The position numbers were made by a program, and so were the translations under genes. The notes below the pieces were generated by a model. The model searched no databases, had not been told where the DNA came from, and was given only the letters and a program-made list of their open reading frames with translations. Below are positions 15,946-23,562 of a DNA stretch of 64,000 nt, piece after piece. Numbering within the stretch: position 1 is the stretch's first letter; each line of letters begins with the position of its first letter. The stretch is from Burkholderiales bacterium (lineage in GTDB: Bacteria; Pseudomonadota; Gammaproteobacteria; Burkholderiales; Burkholderiaceae_F), in NCBI GenBank assembly GCA_020248785.1, contig JADCGX010000018.1, forward strand, positions 62,001 through 126,000. Direction: 5' to 3'.

Positions 15946-17019
15946 ATGGACCGGTTCTACACATCGCCCGAACTTGCCGACGCGCTGGTCGGCCTCGCGA
16001 CGCCACGTCGTCGCGCGCTTGCAATTGCCGACTTTGCGTGTGGCGAGGGAAGCTTGCTGCTCGCTGCCGAGCGTCGCTGGCCGGCAGCTTCGATGATTGC
16101 CAATGACGTGTCAGCCGCCTCGTTGGCCAACCTTCGAAAGCGCCGACCGAAGTGGCAGACGGCATGTTCGGACTTCTTGAACCCGCGCTCGGTACGGTCA
16201 TCGTCGCTTCGGAACCACCTCGCAGGCGTCGACCTCGTCCTGTTGAACCCTCCGTTCTCACGTAGGAACCGGCAGACGTTTGAGGTTGCGGTCGGTGACG
16301 AGATGCATCACGCCAGCATTGCGATGGCGTTCGTGGTCAACAGCATCCCGTTCTTGAGGTCAGACGGCATCATCCTTGCGGTCCTCCCGGACGGATGCAT
16401 GGTGAGCAAGCACGACGAGCCAGTGTGGCGGGCCCTGCGCAGGCAGTTCAACGTCGAGGTGATTAGGGACAACTCGAGGTCCGCGTTCCAAGGCGTCAGG
16501 GCGCGGACTTGCTTGGTCCGGATGACGATGATGAGTGTGCGCGTCACGGTTGCCGAGCAGGTCGTCGCTCCTTCAGCACTGACGATTTCACGGGGCCGCG
16601 TTCAAATGCATTCCCGCAAGGTGGTCACGGCCAGGCAAGGCAAACCGCTGGTACACACGAACAATCTGCTGAACGGCACGGTGACGCACTCTGGTGAGCA
16701 TGTGCGCGGGGCCGTTCTGCCAGGACCTGCGTTGCTGTTCCCTCGGGTCGGGCTTGTCACGCCCGGGAAGCTGTGTGTGCTAGGGGCAGGGCGCCGGGTG
16801 ACGCTTTCGGACTGCGTGCTTGGCGTGGTCTGCGAGTCGGAGGCGGAGGTCGAAATATTGAGGCGCAAGCTGCTTAGTGCGTGGCCAATTTTCGCCTCAG
16901 CCTATCGGGGCACTGGCGCTCCGTACATCACGGTTGAACGTGCTTTGATGGTGCTGGCCGACATTTCCGCAGGTAGTCGGCCGCTTCTGACCGAGCCTTC
17001 GAGCGAAGCGTTGGCTTAG
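15946..17019 (+). CDS. N6-adenine-type DNA methyltransferase
   Basis: A 357-residue class I SAM-dependent methyltransferase. SAM motif I is IADFACGEGSLLLAAERRW at about residues 26-44. The catalytic motif IV is LVLLNPPFSRRN at about 97-108, the N-P-P-F form of adenine-N6 enzymes. The C-terminal half is a possible target-recognition region. It starts ten bases after the preceding stop and ends the operon. No endonuclease is encoded next to it. It may mark self DNA for the ATPase/PRTase module or modify phage DNA. Its codon use looks less GC-biased than the backbone genes, which suggests separate acquisition. Confidence 0.8.
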   Translation: MDRFYTSPELADALVGLATPRRRALAIADFACGEGSLLLAAERRWPAASMIANDVSAASLANLRKRRPKWQTACSDFLNPRSVRSSSLRNHLAGVDLVLLNPPFSRRNRQTFEVAVGDEMHHASIAMAFVVNSIPFLRSDGIILAVLPDGCMVSKHDEPVWRALRRQFNVEVIRDNSRSAFQGVRARTCLVRMTMMSVRVTVAEQVVAPSALTISRGRVQMHSRKVVTARQGKPLVHTNNLLNGTVTHSGEHVRGAVLPGPALLFPRVGLVTPGKLCVLGAGRRVTLSDCVLGVVCESEAEVEILRRKLLSAWPIFASAYRGTGAPYITVERALMVLADISAGSRPLLTEPSSEALA

Positions 17020-17055
17020 TCCTTTGAGGCCTGACTTCACTGTGGGCGCTGGACG

Positions 17056-17121
17056 ATGAATAGTCGCCCGAGTGGTTCAAACTACCCGACAACTTTGAAC
17101 CCCGGCGGCGTAGTTATTCAT
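17056..17121. repeat. Nested inverted repeats between convergent genes
   Basis: ATGAATA 17056-17062 pairs with TATTCAT 17115-17121. Inside it GGTTCAAA 17074-17081 pairs with TTTGAACC 17094-17101 around a 12-base loop. It lies between the convergent methylase and recombinase genes, so it could be a two-way terminator or a recombination site. A further pair, TTGCATAG 17189-17196 / CTATGCAA 17217-17224, follows next to the recombinase stop. Confidence 0.55.
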
Positions 17122-17241
17122 GGATGAACGGCTGCTCTCTGCAGCGAGACCTGCCCTACAGGGCGGATCGCTCTTCCGGCAGCAAGCGTTGCATAGCTGA
17201 CGGTTGCGGCGCCGGTCTATGCAACAGAGGGTCGATTGCAG

Positions 17242-18108
17242 TCATCGCCCCAAGTAAACCGCCGTCACCTGCTCCCTCTCATGCCCCAGCTCCGCGCTGA
17301 TGGTGAGCCGGGCTTCCCGATCAAGCGCCTTCTGCGCGGCCGTCAGCTCCCGTGACCGCGGCCCGCCGGCCGCTGGCGCTGCCCAACCCGTCAATTCACG
17401 ATACCGCACCTGCGCATACTGGTGCCGGAACCCGTGCACCCGGTGGATGCCTGCGGCGGCGCACTGGTGCTCGAAGCGGCGCAACTGCTCGGCGTAGGTC
17501 TTGTCTGCCGGGATGAGGCTGCCCCTGCCGGCCAGGGCCTTGGCCTCGTCAAGCAGCTGCCGCTGCTCCGCATTGCGGACAGGTACCTCGCGCGCTCGGC
17601 CGCCCTTGGTCCAGGTGTCCTTCAGGGCGAGCATGTTGCCCCGGTCGGCCCATTCCGGCCGGATCTTGATGGACTCCTCCCGTCGCAGCCCGAAGGCAGC
17701 CTGCAGCCGCAGCGACATGGCGGTGTACGGGTCGCTCACCCGGCCGAGGTCGGTGCCCTGGAGTTCCCGCGCCTTGCTGACGTTGGTGACGTGCTGCCGG
17801 TTGCCGATGCCGTAGTGGTGGTTGTCGCGGGCGATGACGTTGCTCTTACCGATCTTCTCGGCCCACCAGCGCAACTCGGCCATGCGGTTCTTGATGGTGC
17901 CGACGGCCAGGCCCTCGGCCTGCCAGCGCGCCACCAGGCCGTCCACGTGCTTGGGCTTCAGGCTGGTGGCGCCCAGATGCCGAAAGCCTGCCTCCTGGAG
18001 CTGGTTGGCCACGAGGTCGAGCACACGCTCGCGGTCGCGCTGCGTGGCGAAGCTGCCGTCGCGGTTGCGGTGGCAGAGCTGCTTGAGCTGGTAGTTCAGG
18101 TCGCGCAT
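17242..18108 (-). CDS. Tyrosine recombinase/integrase (Integrase_1 type)
   Basis: A site-specific recombinase of about 288 residues. Catalytic residues can be seen in order: Arg in QAAFGLRREESIKIR, the H-x-x-R box HGFRHQYAQV, the GH of SAELGHEREQ, and the final nucleophile Tyr in VTAVYLG. The N-terminal SAM-like core-binding domain begins at MRDLNYQLKQL, where homologues start. The ATG at 18108 is therefore preferred over an upstream GTG at 18255, which would add 49 low-complexity residues. It belongs to the phage-integrase N/Integrase_1 group found as a solitary gene on conjugative elements. It may move a cassette rather than the whole element. Confidence 0.85.
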   Translation of the reverse strand: MRDLNYQLKQLCHRNRDGSFATQRDRERVLDLVANQLQEAGFRHLGATSLKPKHVDGLVARWQAEGLAVGTIKNRMAELRWWAEKIGKSNVIARDNHHYGIGNRQHVTNVSKARELQGTDLGRVSDPYTAMSLRLQAAFGLRREESIKIRPEWADRGNMLALKDTWTKGGRAREVPVRNAEQRQLLDEAKALAGRGSLIPADKTYAEQLRRFEHQCAAAGIHRVHGFRHQYAQVRYRELTGWAAPAAGGPRSRELTAAQKALDREARLTISAELGHEREQVTAVYLGR

Positions 18109-18255
18109 CCGGTTGCTGCTGGCTGTCTCCGTCGTCGGGTCGGTTGGTTGCCCCTGGGGGGGCGGTCGGGTTTGCTGTCGCTGGTGTGAAGTCGGTCTGG
18201 TAAGTGTTTCTGTCCGTCCCGAGCGCCTGAGCGCAACGGGAACCACGAGGGACAC

Positions 18256-19109
18256 GGGACACCACTCCCGTCTTGTGCCGAGGTTTTACTGCTGGCCGCC
18301 GCGGCACGCGGCGTTGGCCCCGACGGCGCTTGCTGCGGCAAGTCGGTCCGTCGGTTCGAGCCCATGCCCTGGGCTCAAGGGATGCACCGCAGGGCGGTGC
18401 GCAGGTCGACGGTGCCTGCTGGCGCAGGCGGCCTGGCGGTCGTCGACGACCGTCAACGTCGCCCCGGGGACCGCTCTTGCGGGCCGGAGTGTGCGCGGCG
18501 GAGCCCGTCACGCGGGTCCGTCACTTGCGACAGCCCGGACATCGACCGGGCGTGCTGGGGCTGCGTGCGCGTCGTCACTACCGGCTCGCGCCGCGTAGTG
18601 ACGACGCTGTCGGTTGGCGCAGCAGGTTGCTGCAGGGCGCCGCCACGGTTGCAGCAGGGCGCGATGCCGGCCGTGGCGCGCGATTTGCCGCCGAGTTGGG
18701 GCAGGCAACGCACGCCGGGCTGGTCGGCCAGGCTGGGGCAGGGCATGTCGGCGGAGCCGATCTCGGACGCGTATCTCCAGGCCTTGCGGCCGCCGGGTTG
18801 CAGGAGATCAGGCCGGCTGGGGCGCCCGCCGAAGCGGACAGGGCGATGCGGTGACGGGCATCAAGCGGGCTGACTCAGCCAGCGGTTGATGGGCGGGATG
18901 CTGCGACAGGCGTGTTCGGCCTGCAACCGCAGTGATGGCGGTCAGGCTGACCTCGGTGGCGCTGCTTGTCAGCAGTGCTGACATCTGTGGAAAACGGCAG
19001 ATGCAGGCGGCTTACCCACCGCCGCGCGAGTCTTGCGTGAGAGGCGCCGATCGCGCGGCCGTGGATAAGCGCTGGTCGTCTTGTGTGTCGCGGTCGACCG
19101 CCGGTGGTT
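18256..19109. other. Structured non-coding region of about 0.85 kb
   Basis: No credible gene on either strand; the overlapping frames are Arg/Gly-rich and lack start signals. Structure is plentiful. There is a perfect 16-bp palindrome at 18437-18452 (CGGTCGTCGACGACCG). A perfect 11-bp inverted repeat lies at 18570-18580/18596-18606 (arms CGTCGTCACTA and TAGTGACGACG). Two near-identical GTTGC(T/A)GCAGGGCGC units lie near 18625-18665. Copy B of the 27-bp repeat is at 18858-18884. Two DnaA-box-like 9-mers occur at 18986-18994 and 19060-19068. It may hold the recombinase promoter, an attachment site or an origin. Confidence 0.5.
18858..18884 (+). repeat. 27-bp dispersed repeat, copy B
   Basis: It matches the reverse complement of 7079-7105 at 26 of 27 positions and contains the palindromic core GGCTGACTCAGCC. 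The first 12 bases (GCATCAAGCGGG) occur again in the divergent promoter region at 22865-22876. The two full copies are inverted and bracket the segment from the SSB-like gene to the recombinase. Confidence 0.75.
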
Positions 19110-20528
19110 CTACTCGTCGTCATCAACGTCGTGCCTGTCGCGACGCGTCCCATTCACATGGGCCCAGAACGCCGTCTTGCGTCCGTGGCGGGCGCGGATC
19201 TCGGCTTGAAACTCATCGTGCGACGACAGGGGCAGAAAGCCCGTGGCTCCGTTCGCGATCTCCTGCAGCCGCGACCAGTACCGCGCCGCGTGCCCGTAGG
19301 CGCGGGCATAGGCCCGGTCCAGGATGCCCTTGAGCAGCGCCCGGTAGATGACGGTTTCGCCGCGCGGGCAGTCGTGGTTGCGCAGCGCCTTGGCCAGCGG
19401 AACGAGGCTTCCGTACTGGGTGCCGTCGATCCGCCCGGGCTCGGCCAGCAGCCGGGCTTCTGCGGCGGCAGGGTCGTCGAGCTTGAGCAGCACGGTGGCG
19501 GCGGCCGCCAGGTTGGTGTGGGCGAGGGCGAGTTCGCGGGCATGGTCCCGCGCTTGAGGCCGGGCCGCCTCTGGCAGGTGCTGCAGCCAGAGGTCGAGGT
19601 AGAAGTCCGACATCGTTCCCTCGAACATCCCGCGACGGATGGGAACACTCTCCTCGAACCTGCCGAGCTTCTCCAGCGCCTCGGCCAGCAGCCCGAGCCG
19701 GCTGTCTTCGAGATGTCCCCAGCCGTCCTGCAGCCAGGCCAGGGCGTCGGCCGGTCGGTCGGCTTCGATGTAGGCCCGGGCGAAGGACTGGCGCTGCACC
19801 GGGTTCGGGTCGGGGCTGTAGCGCAGGGCTGCGCGCACCTTCACGTCGGGGTCGCGCAGGGATTCGGATAGCAATGACAGCGCGCCCGAGATCCTGAAGA
19901 TCTCGGGCGGCGGGTTCTCGGGCGTGGGATAGGCGTCCAGGGCGGCCGACAACTGCGCATCGAGCTTGGCTACCAACTTGCTCTGCGCCGCCTCGTCGAG
20001 CAGCAGGCCCGCGTTGCTCAGCAACTCACCGCGAGCGCCGTACTCATCGGCCAGGTAGAGCGCGAGCAAGCGGTCGGGCCACACGCTTGCCGGGGTCTCG
20101 CAGCGCGCGGCGGCGCGCAGCCAGTGCTGGCAGGCCGAGCGCACGGCATCGCCGATCACGCCATCGGAATCATCGGCACGCTCGAACCAGGACGCGTCCG
20201 CCTCGATGAAGGACTGGAAGAGGGCGAGCGCGGCCGGGGGATCCTTGGGGCAGAGCTCTCGCTCCACCTGTTCCAGCCAGCCTTCGAGGTCTCGGCCGTA
20301 CTCGCCGGCTTCCCGGTAGCCGTAGAACTTGCTGGAGCGCTTCCAGGCGGCCAGGGTCTTCTTGAAGCCGGCGGCAAGTTTGTCGGGTTGGTCGGCTAGC
20401 TGCATGCGGCCCAAACGAGCCTGCACGGCTTCGTGGTCTCGCGCGAGCTCCAGCAGCAAGGCAACCAGTGCTTCCTTGGGCTGCCGGGCGAGGAAATCGG
20501 CGGGGTCTTCGGCGGGGGGCTTGGCCAT
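19110..20528 (-). CDS. DUF6880-like helical repeat protein
   Basis: A 472-residue protein that is almost wholly alpha-helical and looks like a TPR-type solenoid (for example FARAYIEADRPADALAWLQ and RLGLLAEALEKLGRFEES). It fits the DUF6880 family. There is no signal peptide and no catalytic motif I can name. The C-terminus is basic then acidic (GTRRDRHDVDDDE). The gene is the last of a four-gene minus-strand run with the MBL-fold, TM and zinc-ribbon-like genes; 23 bases separate it from the latter. A scaffold or adaptor role in that operon is inferred. Confidence 0.7.
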   Translation of the reverse strand: MAKPPAEDPADFLARQPKEALVALLLELARDHEAVQARLGRMQLADQPDKLAAGFKKTLAAWKRSSKFYGYREAGEYGRDLEGWLEQVERELCPKDPPAALALFQSFIEADASWFERADDSDGVIGDAVRSACQHWLRAAARCETPASVWPDRLLALYLADEYGARGELLSNAGLLLDEAAQSKLVAKLDAQLSAALDAYPTPENPPPEIFRISGALSLLSESLRDPDVKVRAALRYSPDPNPVQRQSFARAYIEADRPADALAWLQDGWGHLEDSRLGLLAEALEKLGRFEESVPIRRGMFEGTMSDFYLDLWLQHLPEAARPQARDHARELALAHTNLAAAATVLLKLDDPAAAEARLLAEPGRIDGTQYGSLVPLAKALRNHDCPRGETVIYRALLKGILDRAYARAYGHAARYWSRLQEIANGATGFLPLSSHDEFQAEIRARHGRKTAFWAHVNGTRRDRHDVDDDE

Positions 20529-20551
20529 CGAGTTCAGCGGCGTTGAGGTGT

Positions 20552-20890
20552 TCAGTCCGATGGCTGGCCAGAGGCCAGATCCCAGAAGCTGCCTTGCCAG
20601 TTCGAGATCTGCCCATGGGTACTGCAGGCCACGCAGTGCCAGATCACCCGATCATCCTCGGTGATGCCAGTGTCGACCGCGCGCCGGTCGCGCTTGCGGC
20701 ACTTGAAGCACAGCGGTCCGGCCGTCTCGTCAGGGCGATCGAAGTCGGTGGCGTGGGCCACCACGGCGGTGAGGAAGTCGGCGAACTTGCGGGCAGGGCC
20801 CCGCTCCGGGGCGATGGCGCCCCTGGGGTCGAGGTAATGGGTGAGGTCGATGACGTACACGGCGGATTCGTCTGCGATAGCGCGCGTCAC
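20552..20890 (-). CDS. Small zinc-ribbon-like protein
   Basis: A 112-residue protein starting at GTG 20890. It carries two cysteine pairs, LCFKC and WHCVAC, separated by about 24 residues. This is the spacing of a zinc ribbon (C-x2-C ... C-x2-C), and it is followed by STHGQISNWQGSFWDLASG. The frame is open upstream into the TM gene but the sequence there is not protein-like. It lies between the TM and DUF6880 genes with gaps of 31 and 23 bases. I do not know the family. The zinc site suggests binding to nucleic acid or a partner protein. Confidence 0.55.
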   Translation of the reverse strand: MTRAIADESAVYVIDLTHYLDPRGAIAPERGPARKFADFLTAVVAHATDFDRPDETAGPLCFKCRKRDRRAVDTGITEDDRVIWHCVACSTHGQISNWQGSFWDLASGQPSD

Positions 20891-20921
20891 TCTACCGGTA
20901 ACCCGTGTGTTGGCGCCCCGC

Positions 20922-21752
20922 CTACTCCGCCCGTGAATTGGCAGGCGACGGCGATGATCGGCTGTTGGCTGAAGTGGCCGGGGGTTGCCCCGTCGGCCCG
21001 ATGGCTTCGCAGGCTGAGACGAGACGCTCAGCATAAGCAAACGCTGCCACCTTGACCCGCCCCGCGGACACTCCCCAGATCCATAGGCCTGCGAGCACCA
21101 TGCAGGCAACGAGCACGATCCGATGCGCCGGCGGCAGCATGCGCAGCTGGTCGACGATTGCGCCGGGTTCGGCAGAGAGAAGGGATGAGCCATCGATCAC
21201 GATCCAGCCAGACGCTAGCGCGGCCATGGCCAACCCGATCCCGCGCATGCCCAGCATGTTGCGGCGAAAGCCGTAGGTGGCGTTTTCGGCTGACAGCAGC
21301 GGGTGCCGGCTCGTGGCGGGCGTCTGTTCGAGCAGCCATCTGGAGGCAGACGCATAGAGTTCATCTGCGCGATCCGGTTCGTGTTCTTCTTCCTCTGGAC
21401 TCGGAAAGCTCACCCCGAGACGGCTGGCGAGGAGCCCGTGAAGTCGTGCCTTGGTCACTTTGTCGATGACCCTGTTTCGGTGGCGCAGCAGCTGGATCGA
21501 AGGTTTGCCTCCCCACTCCGTGAACAAGGCAGACTCGAGCTGCTTGCCCCGGTCACGGGCAAGGCCGGCCAACCAGTAGAGAAGGCCGCATCCCGCGACG
21601 GCAGCGGCGGTGCTGCCGAGCAGCGACAGGTGCGGGGCGAACACTACAAAGGTGGCCAGCGTAAGCGGGCTGACTGCCAGGAGGGCCGGGTACAGCCTCG
21701 CTTGCCTGTCGTAAGGGTCCGCGAACCTGGCAATGGCATCGGTCAGTCCCAT
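20922..21752 (-). CDS. Four-TM membrane protein paired with an MBL-fold protein
   Basis: A 276-residue protein. The start at 21752 (MGLTDAIARFADPYDRQ) overlaps the end of the MBL gene by ten bases, giving close coupling. Two hydrophobic hairpins are visible: about residues 22-43 and 45-64, then about 172-192 and 212-232. A soluble charged segment with an EEEEHEPDRADELYAS acidic stretch separates them. The 2+2 arrangement around a cytosolic domain is common among membrane effectors of defence systems such as SLATT-like proteins, but no family can be named. It may be the membrane-acting partner of the MBL protein; this is inference. Confidence 0.65.
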   Translation of the reverse strand: MGLTDAIARFADPYDRQARLYPALLAVSPLTLATFVVFAPHLSLLGSTAAAVAGCGLLYWLAGLARDRGKQLESALFTEWGGKPSIQLLRHRNRVIDKVTKARLHGLLASRLGVSFPSPEEEEHEPDRADELYASASRWLLEQTPATSRHPLLSAENATYGFRRNMLGMRGIGLAMAALASGWIVIDGSSLLSAEPGAIVDQLRMLPPAHRIVLVACMVLAGLWIWGVSAGRVKVAAFAYAERLVSACEAIGPTGQPPATSANSRSSPSPANSRAE

Positions 21753-22849
21753 GTCTCGACCCTCTCCGCGAAGGCAACGGGCGTGACCGGCCCCCAACCG
21801 GGGCGGGGCGGCATTTGGTACGAATAGCGGAGCCCACTGCCGCGGGTCGCAAACGGCTGGAAGCCGCGCCGCCAGAAGGCGTTCATGACGGCCTGACGGG
21901 GGTGCGACTTCGAGTCTTTGCCGGCTGATGCGTACGCGACTCGATCAGGGGCAATCCCTGTGAATCCCTGCCGGGGGCCGATCAGGCGGTCAAGCGCTGC
22001 TGTCGAGACGTTGTGCCGGCTGCCGTGGTGTGGGATCTGCATGAACTTCAGCGTGCCGGGCAGGTCGAGACCCCAGGATTCGGCGGTCATGGCCGTGCGA
22101 CGTAGCGCTTCGACCCCAGCATCCCCGGTCAGCAGTACACCGTGGCCCGCGAAGTTTCCATAGAGGACCACGCTGGACTCGTTCTCCGCTGTCGTGGTGA
22201 CGTCATCGCGCAGGGTTTCGAAGAACCAGTTCTCCACCAGCCATCGTCCGAAGGCGGTGGGAGCGAGCGCCAGCGCGCCAATGATCCCGGCACTTACAGG
22301 CGGCGGGCCCAGGGGCCGATTCGTCGTGGCCTCCGGCGACTTCTCGAACGCAGGCACCAGGGCGTGCACGTACCAGTCATGGATGGGGGAGAGGATCTGG
22401 AACGGGCCAATCGCCTTGCCGGCAAACGGCTCTTCGATGGGTATGCCCCAGCGCCTCGCAATAACCTCCAGGTCATGGGCCGCTCGCATCCTGTCCTGCA
22501 GACGCGCCGCCAGACTGGTGGCGGTGATGCGCCGATCATCGAAGTAGTGACGAATCAATGGTGAGTACGCCCACGGTCGATGCAACCACAGGCGCTGGAC
22601 ATCCAAGTGCTCCAGGACTACCGACAAGCCGGAGGCGTGGTCTGCGTCGGGGTGCGAGCTGACGACATGGTCGACACGGCACGTGTCGTAGTGCTCCAGC
22701 ACGTGGTTCGCGAGCGCGATACCGGATTCCCGGGTGCCCCCGTCGTAGACGAGTACCCGGTAGTCCCCTGGAATTCCCCAGCGAACGGCGATGGCGTCTC
22801 CGCTGGAGTCGCCGTTCCCGACGGGAAGGAAATCAATTTCAATGCCCAT
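21743..22849 (-). CDS. ComEC/Rec2-like metallo-beta-lactamase-fold hydrolase
   Basis: A 368-residue soluble MBL-fold protein. The metal motif is SSHPDADHASGL (H-x-D-x-D-H form) at about residues 63-74. Further likely ligands are in LLTGDAG (about 240) and IPHHGSRHN (about 265), the order seen in ComEC-type domains. It lacks the membrane part of ComEC. All main ligands are present, so it is probably an active hydrolase, perhaps of nucleic acid or a nucleotide. It is the first gene of a minus-strand operon (MBL, 4TM, zinc-ribbon-like, DUF6880) and is transcribed divergently from the restriction locus across an operator-rich gap. Confidence 0.82.
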   Translation of the reverse strand: MGIEIDFLPVGNGDSSGDAIAVRWGIPGDYRVLVYDGGTRESGIALANHVLEHYDTCRVDHVVSSHPDADHASGLSVVLEHLDVQRLWLHRPWAYSPLIRHYFDDRRITATSLAARLQDRMRAAHDLEVIARRWGIPIEEPFAGKAIGPFQILSPIHDWYVHALVPAFEKSPEATTNRPLGPPPVSAGIIGALALAPTAFGRWLVENWFFETLRDDVTTTAENESSVVLYGNFAGHGVLLTGDAGVEALRRTAMTAESWGLDLPGTLKFMQIPHHGSRHNVSTAALDRLIGPRQGFTGIAPDRVAYASAGKDSKSHPRQAVMNAFWRRGFQPFATRGSGLRYSYQMPPRPGWGPVTPVAFAERVETWD

Positions 22850-22941
22850 ATGGCCCCTTCGTACGCATCAAGCGGGTTGATGCAAAGCAAAGATGAATTT
22901 TGCTTTCCCATTCCAAAAAGATCAAGTAACATCGCATCATC
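22850..22941. promoter_or_regulatory. Divergent promoter/operator region between the MBL operon and the type I locus
   Basis: AT-richer than its surroundings. It holds GCATCAA-GCGGG-TTGATGC at 22865-22883, AAAGCAAA 22884-22891 / TTTGCTTT 22899-22906, and a third related pair GCATCA...TGATGC running into the first codons of the plus-strand gene (about 22934-22952). The TTGATGC half-sites suggest a shared repressor for both directions. No regulator gene lies adjacent. Confidence 0.5.
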
Positions 22942-23562
22942 GTGATTGATGCATCTCCAAAACACCTGACCGAACTGGTCACCGTACGAACCGGCTACCC
23001 GTTCCGCGGCCCCTTGTCCGAAGTGCCCGCCGGCGGCGCGCTCGTCACCCAAATGAAGGATGTAGATCCGGACACAGGCCTGAGCTGGAGCTCGGTAGTC
23101 CGTGCGGAGCTGCCCGGCCGCAAGGAGCCCGATTGGCTGCAAGCGGGAGACATCCTGTTCGTGCCTCGGGGCCAGCGGTTCTTCGCCGTCAGCATCGAAG
23201 CGCCGCCCGCACCTGCGGTTTGCGGGCCCCACCTGATGCTGATTCGCTTGCGCCCCGAAGCACCCGTCAGCGCGCGCTTCCTCGCCTGGCAGATCAACCA
23301 GCCACCGGTTCAGAAGCAACTGCGGGCGGCTGCGGAAGGCAGCAGCCAGCTGAGCGTCCGCATCTCCGAGATCGAGGGCCTCCTGATCGCCCTGCCGCCC
23401 ATCGACCAGCAGAGCCGCATCGTCGCGCTGGCCGATGCCGCGGCACGTGAGCGCCAGGCCCTCACCCAACTGATCCTGAATCGCGAACAGACGCTCGCCA
23501 GCATCGCTGCCGACCTCGCCACGGCAGCCGGCCTGGCGCCTCAAGGAAGCCCGAGACCATGA
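22942..23562 (+). CDS. hsdS: Half-size type I restriction specificity (S) subunit
   Basis: A 206-residue protein that is one half of a usual HsdS: a single target-recognition domain followed by one conserved helix (SEIEGLLIALPPIDQQSRIV ... LTQLILNREQTL). Full HsdS has two such halves, so this one would have to dimerise or join another S subunit. It begins at GTG 22942; no better start is near. Its TGA overlaps the ATG of hsdM. The locus also has a complete hsdS at 26283, so two S subunits of different kinds can be made for one HsdM/HsdR. Confidence 0.75.
   Translation: MIDASPKHLTELVTVRTGYPFRGPLSEVPAGGALVTQMKDVDPDTGLSWSSVVRAELPGRKEPDWLQAGDILFVPRGQRFFAVSIEAPPAPAVCGPHLMLIRLRPEAPVSARFLAWQINQPPVQKQLRAAAEGSSQLSVRISEIEGLLIALPPIDQQSRIVALADAAARERQALTQLILNREQTLASIAADLATAAGLAPQGSPRP

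Noticed and set aside
18256..19109. Possible small genes in the non-coding region
   Set aside because: Frames are Arg/Gly/Ala-rich in all phases, have no ribosome sites, and palindromes run through them.
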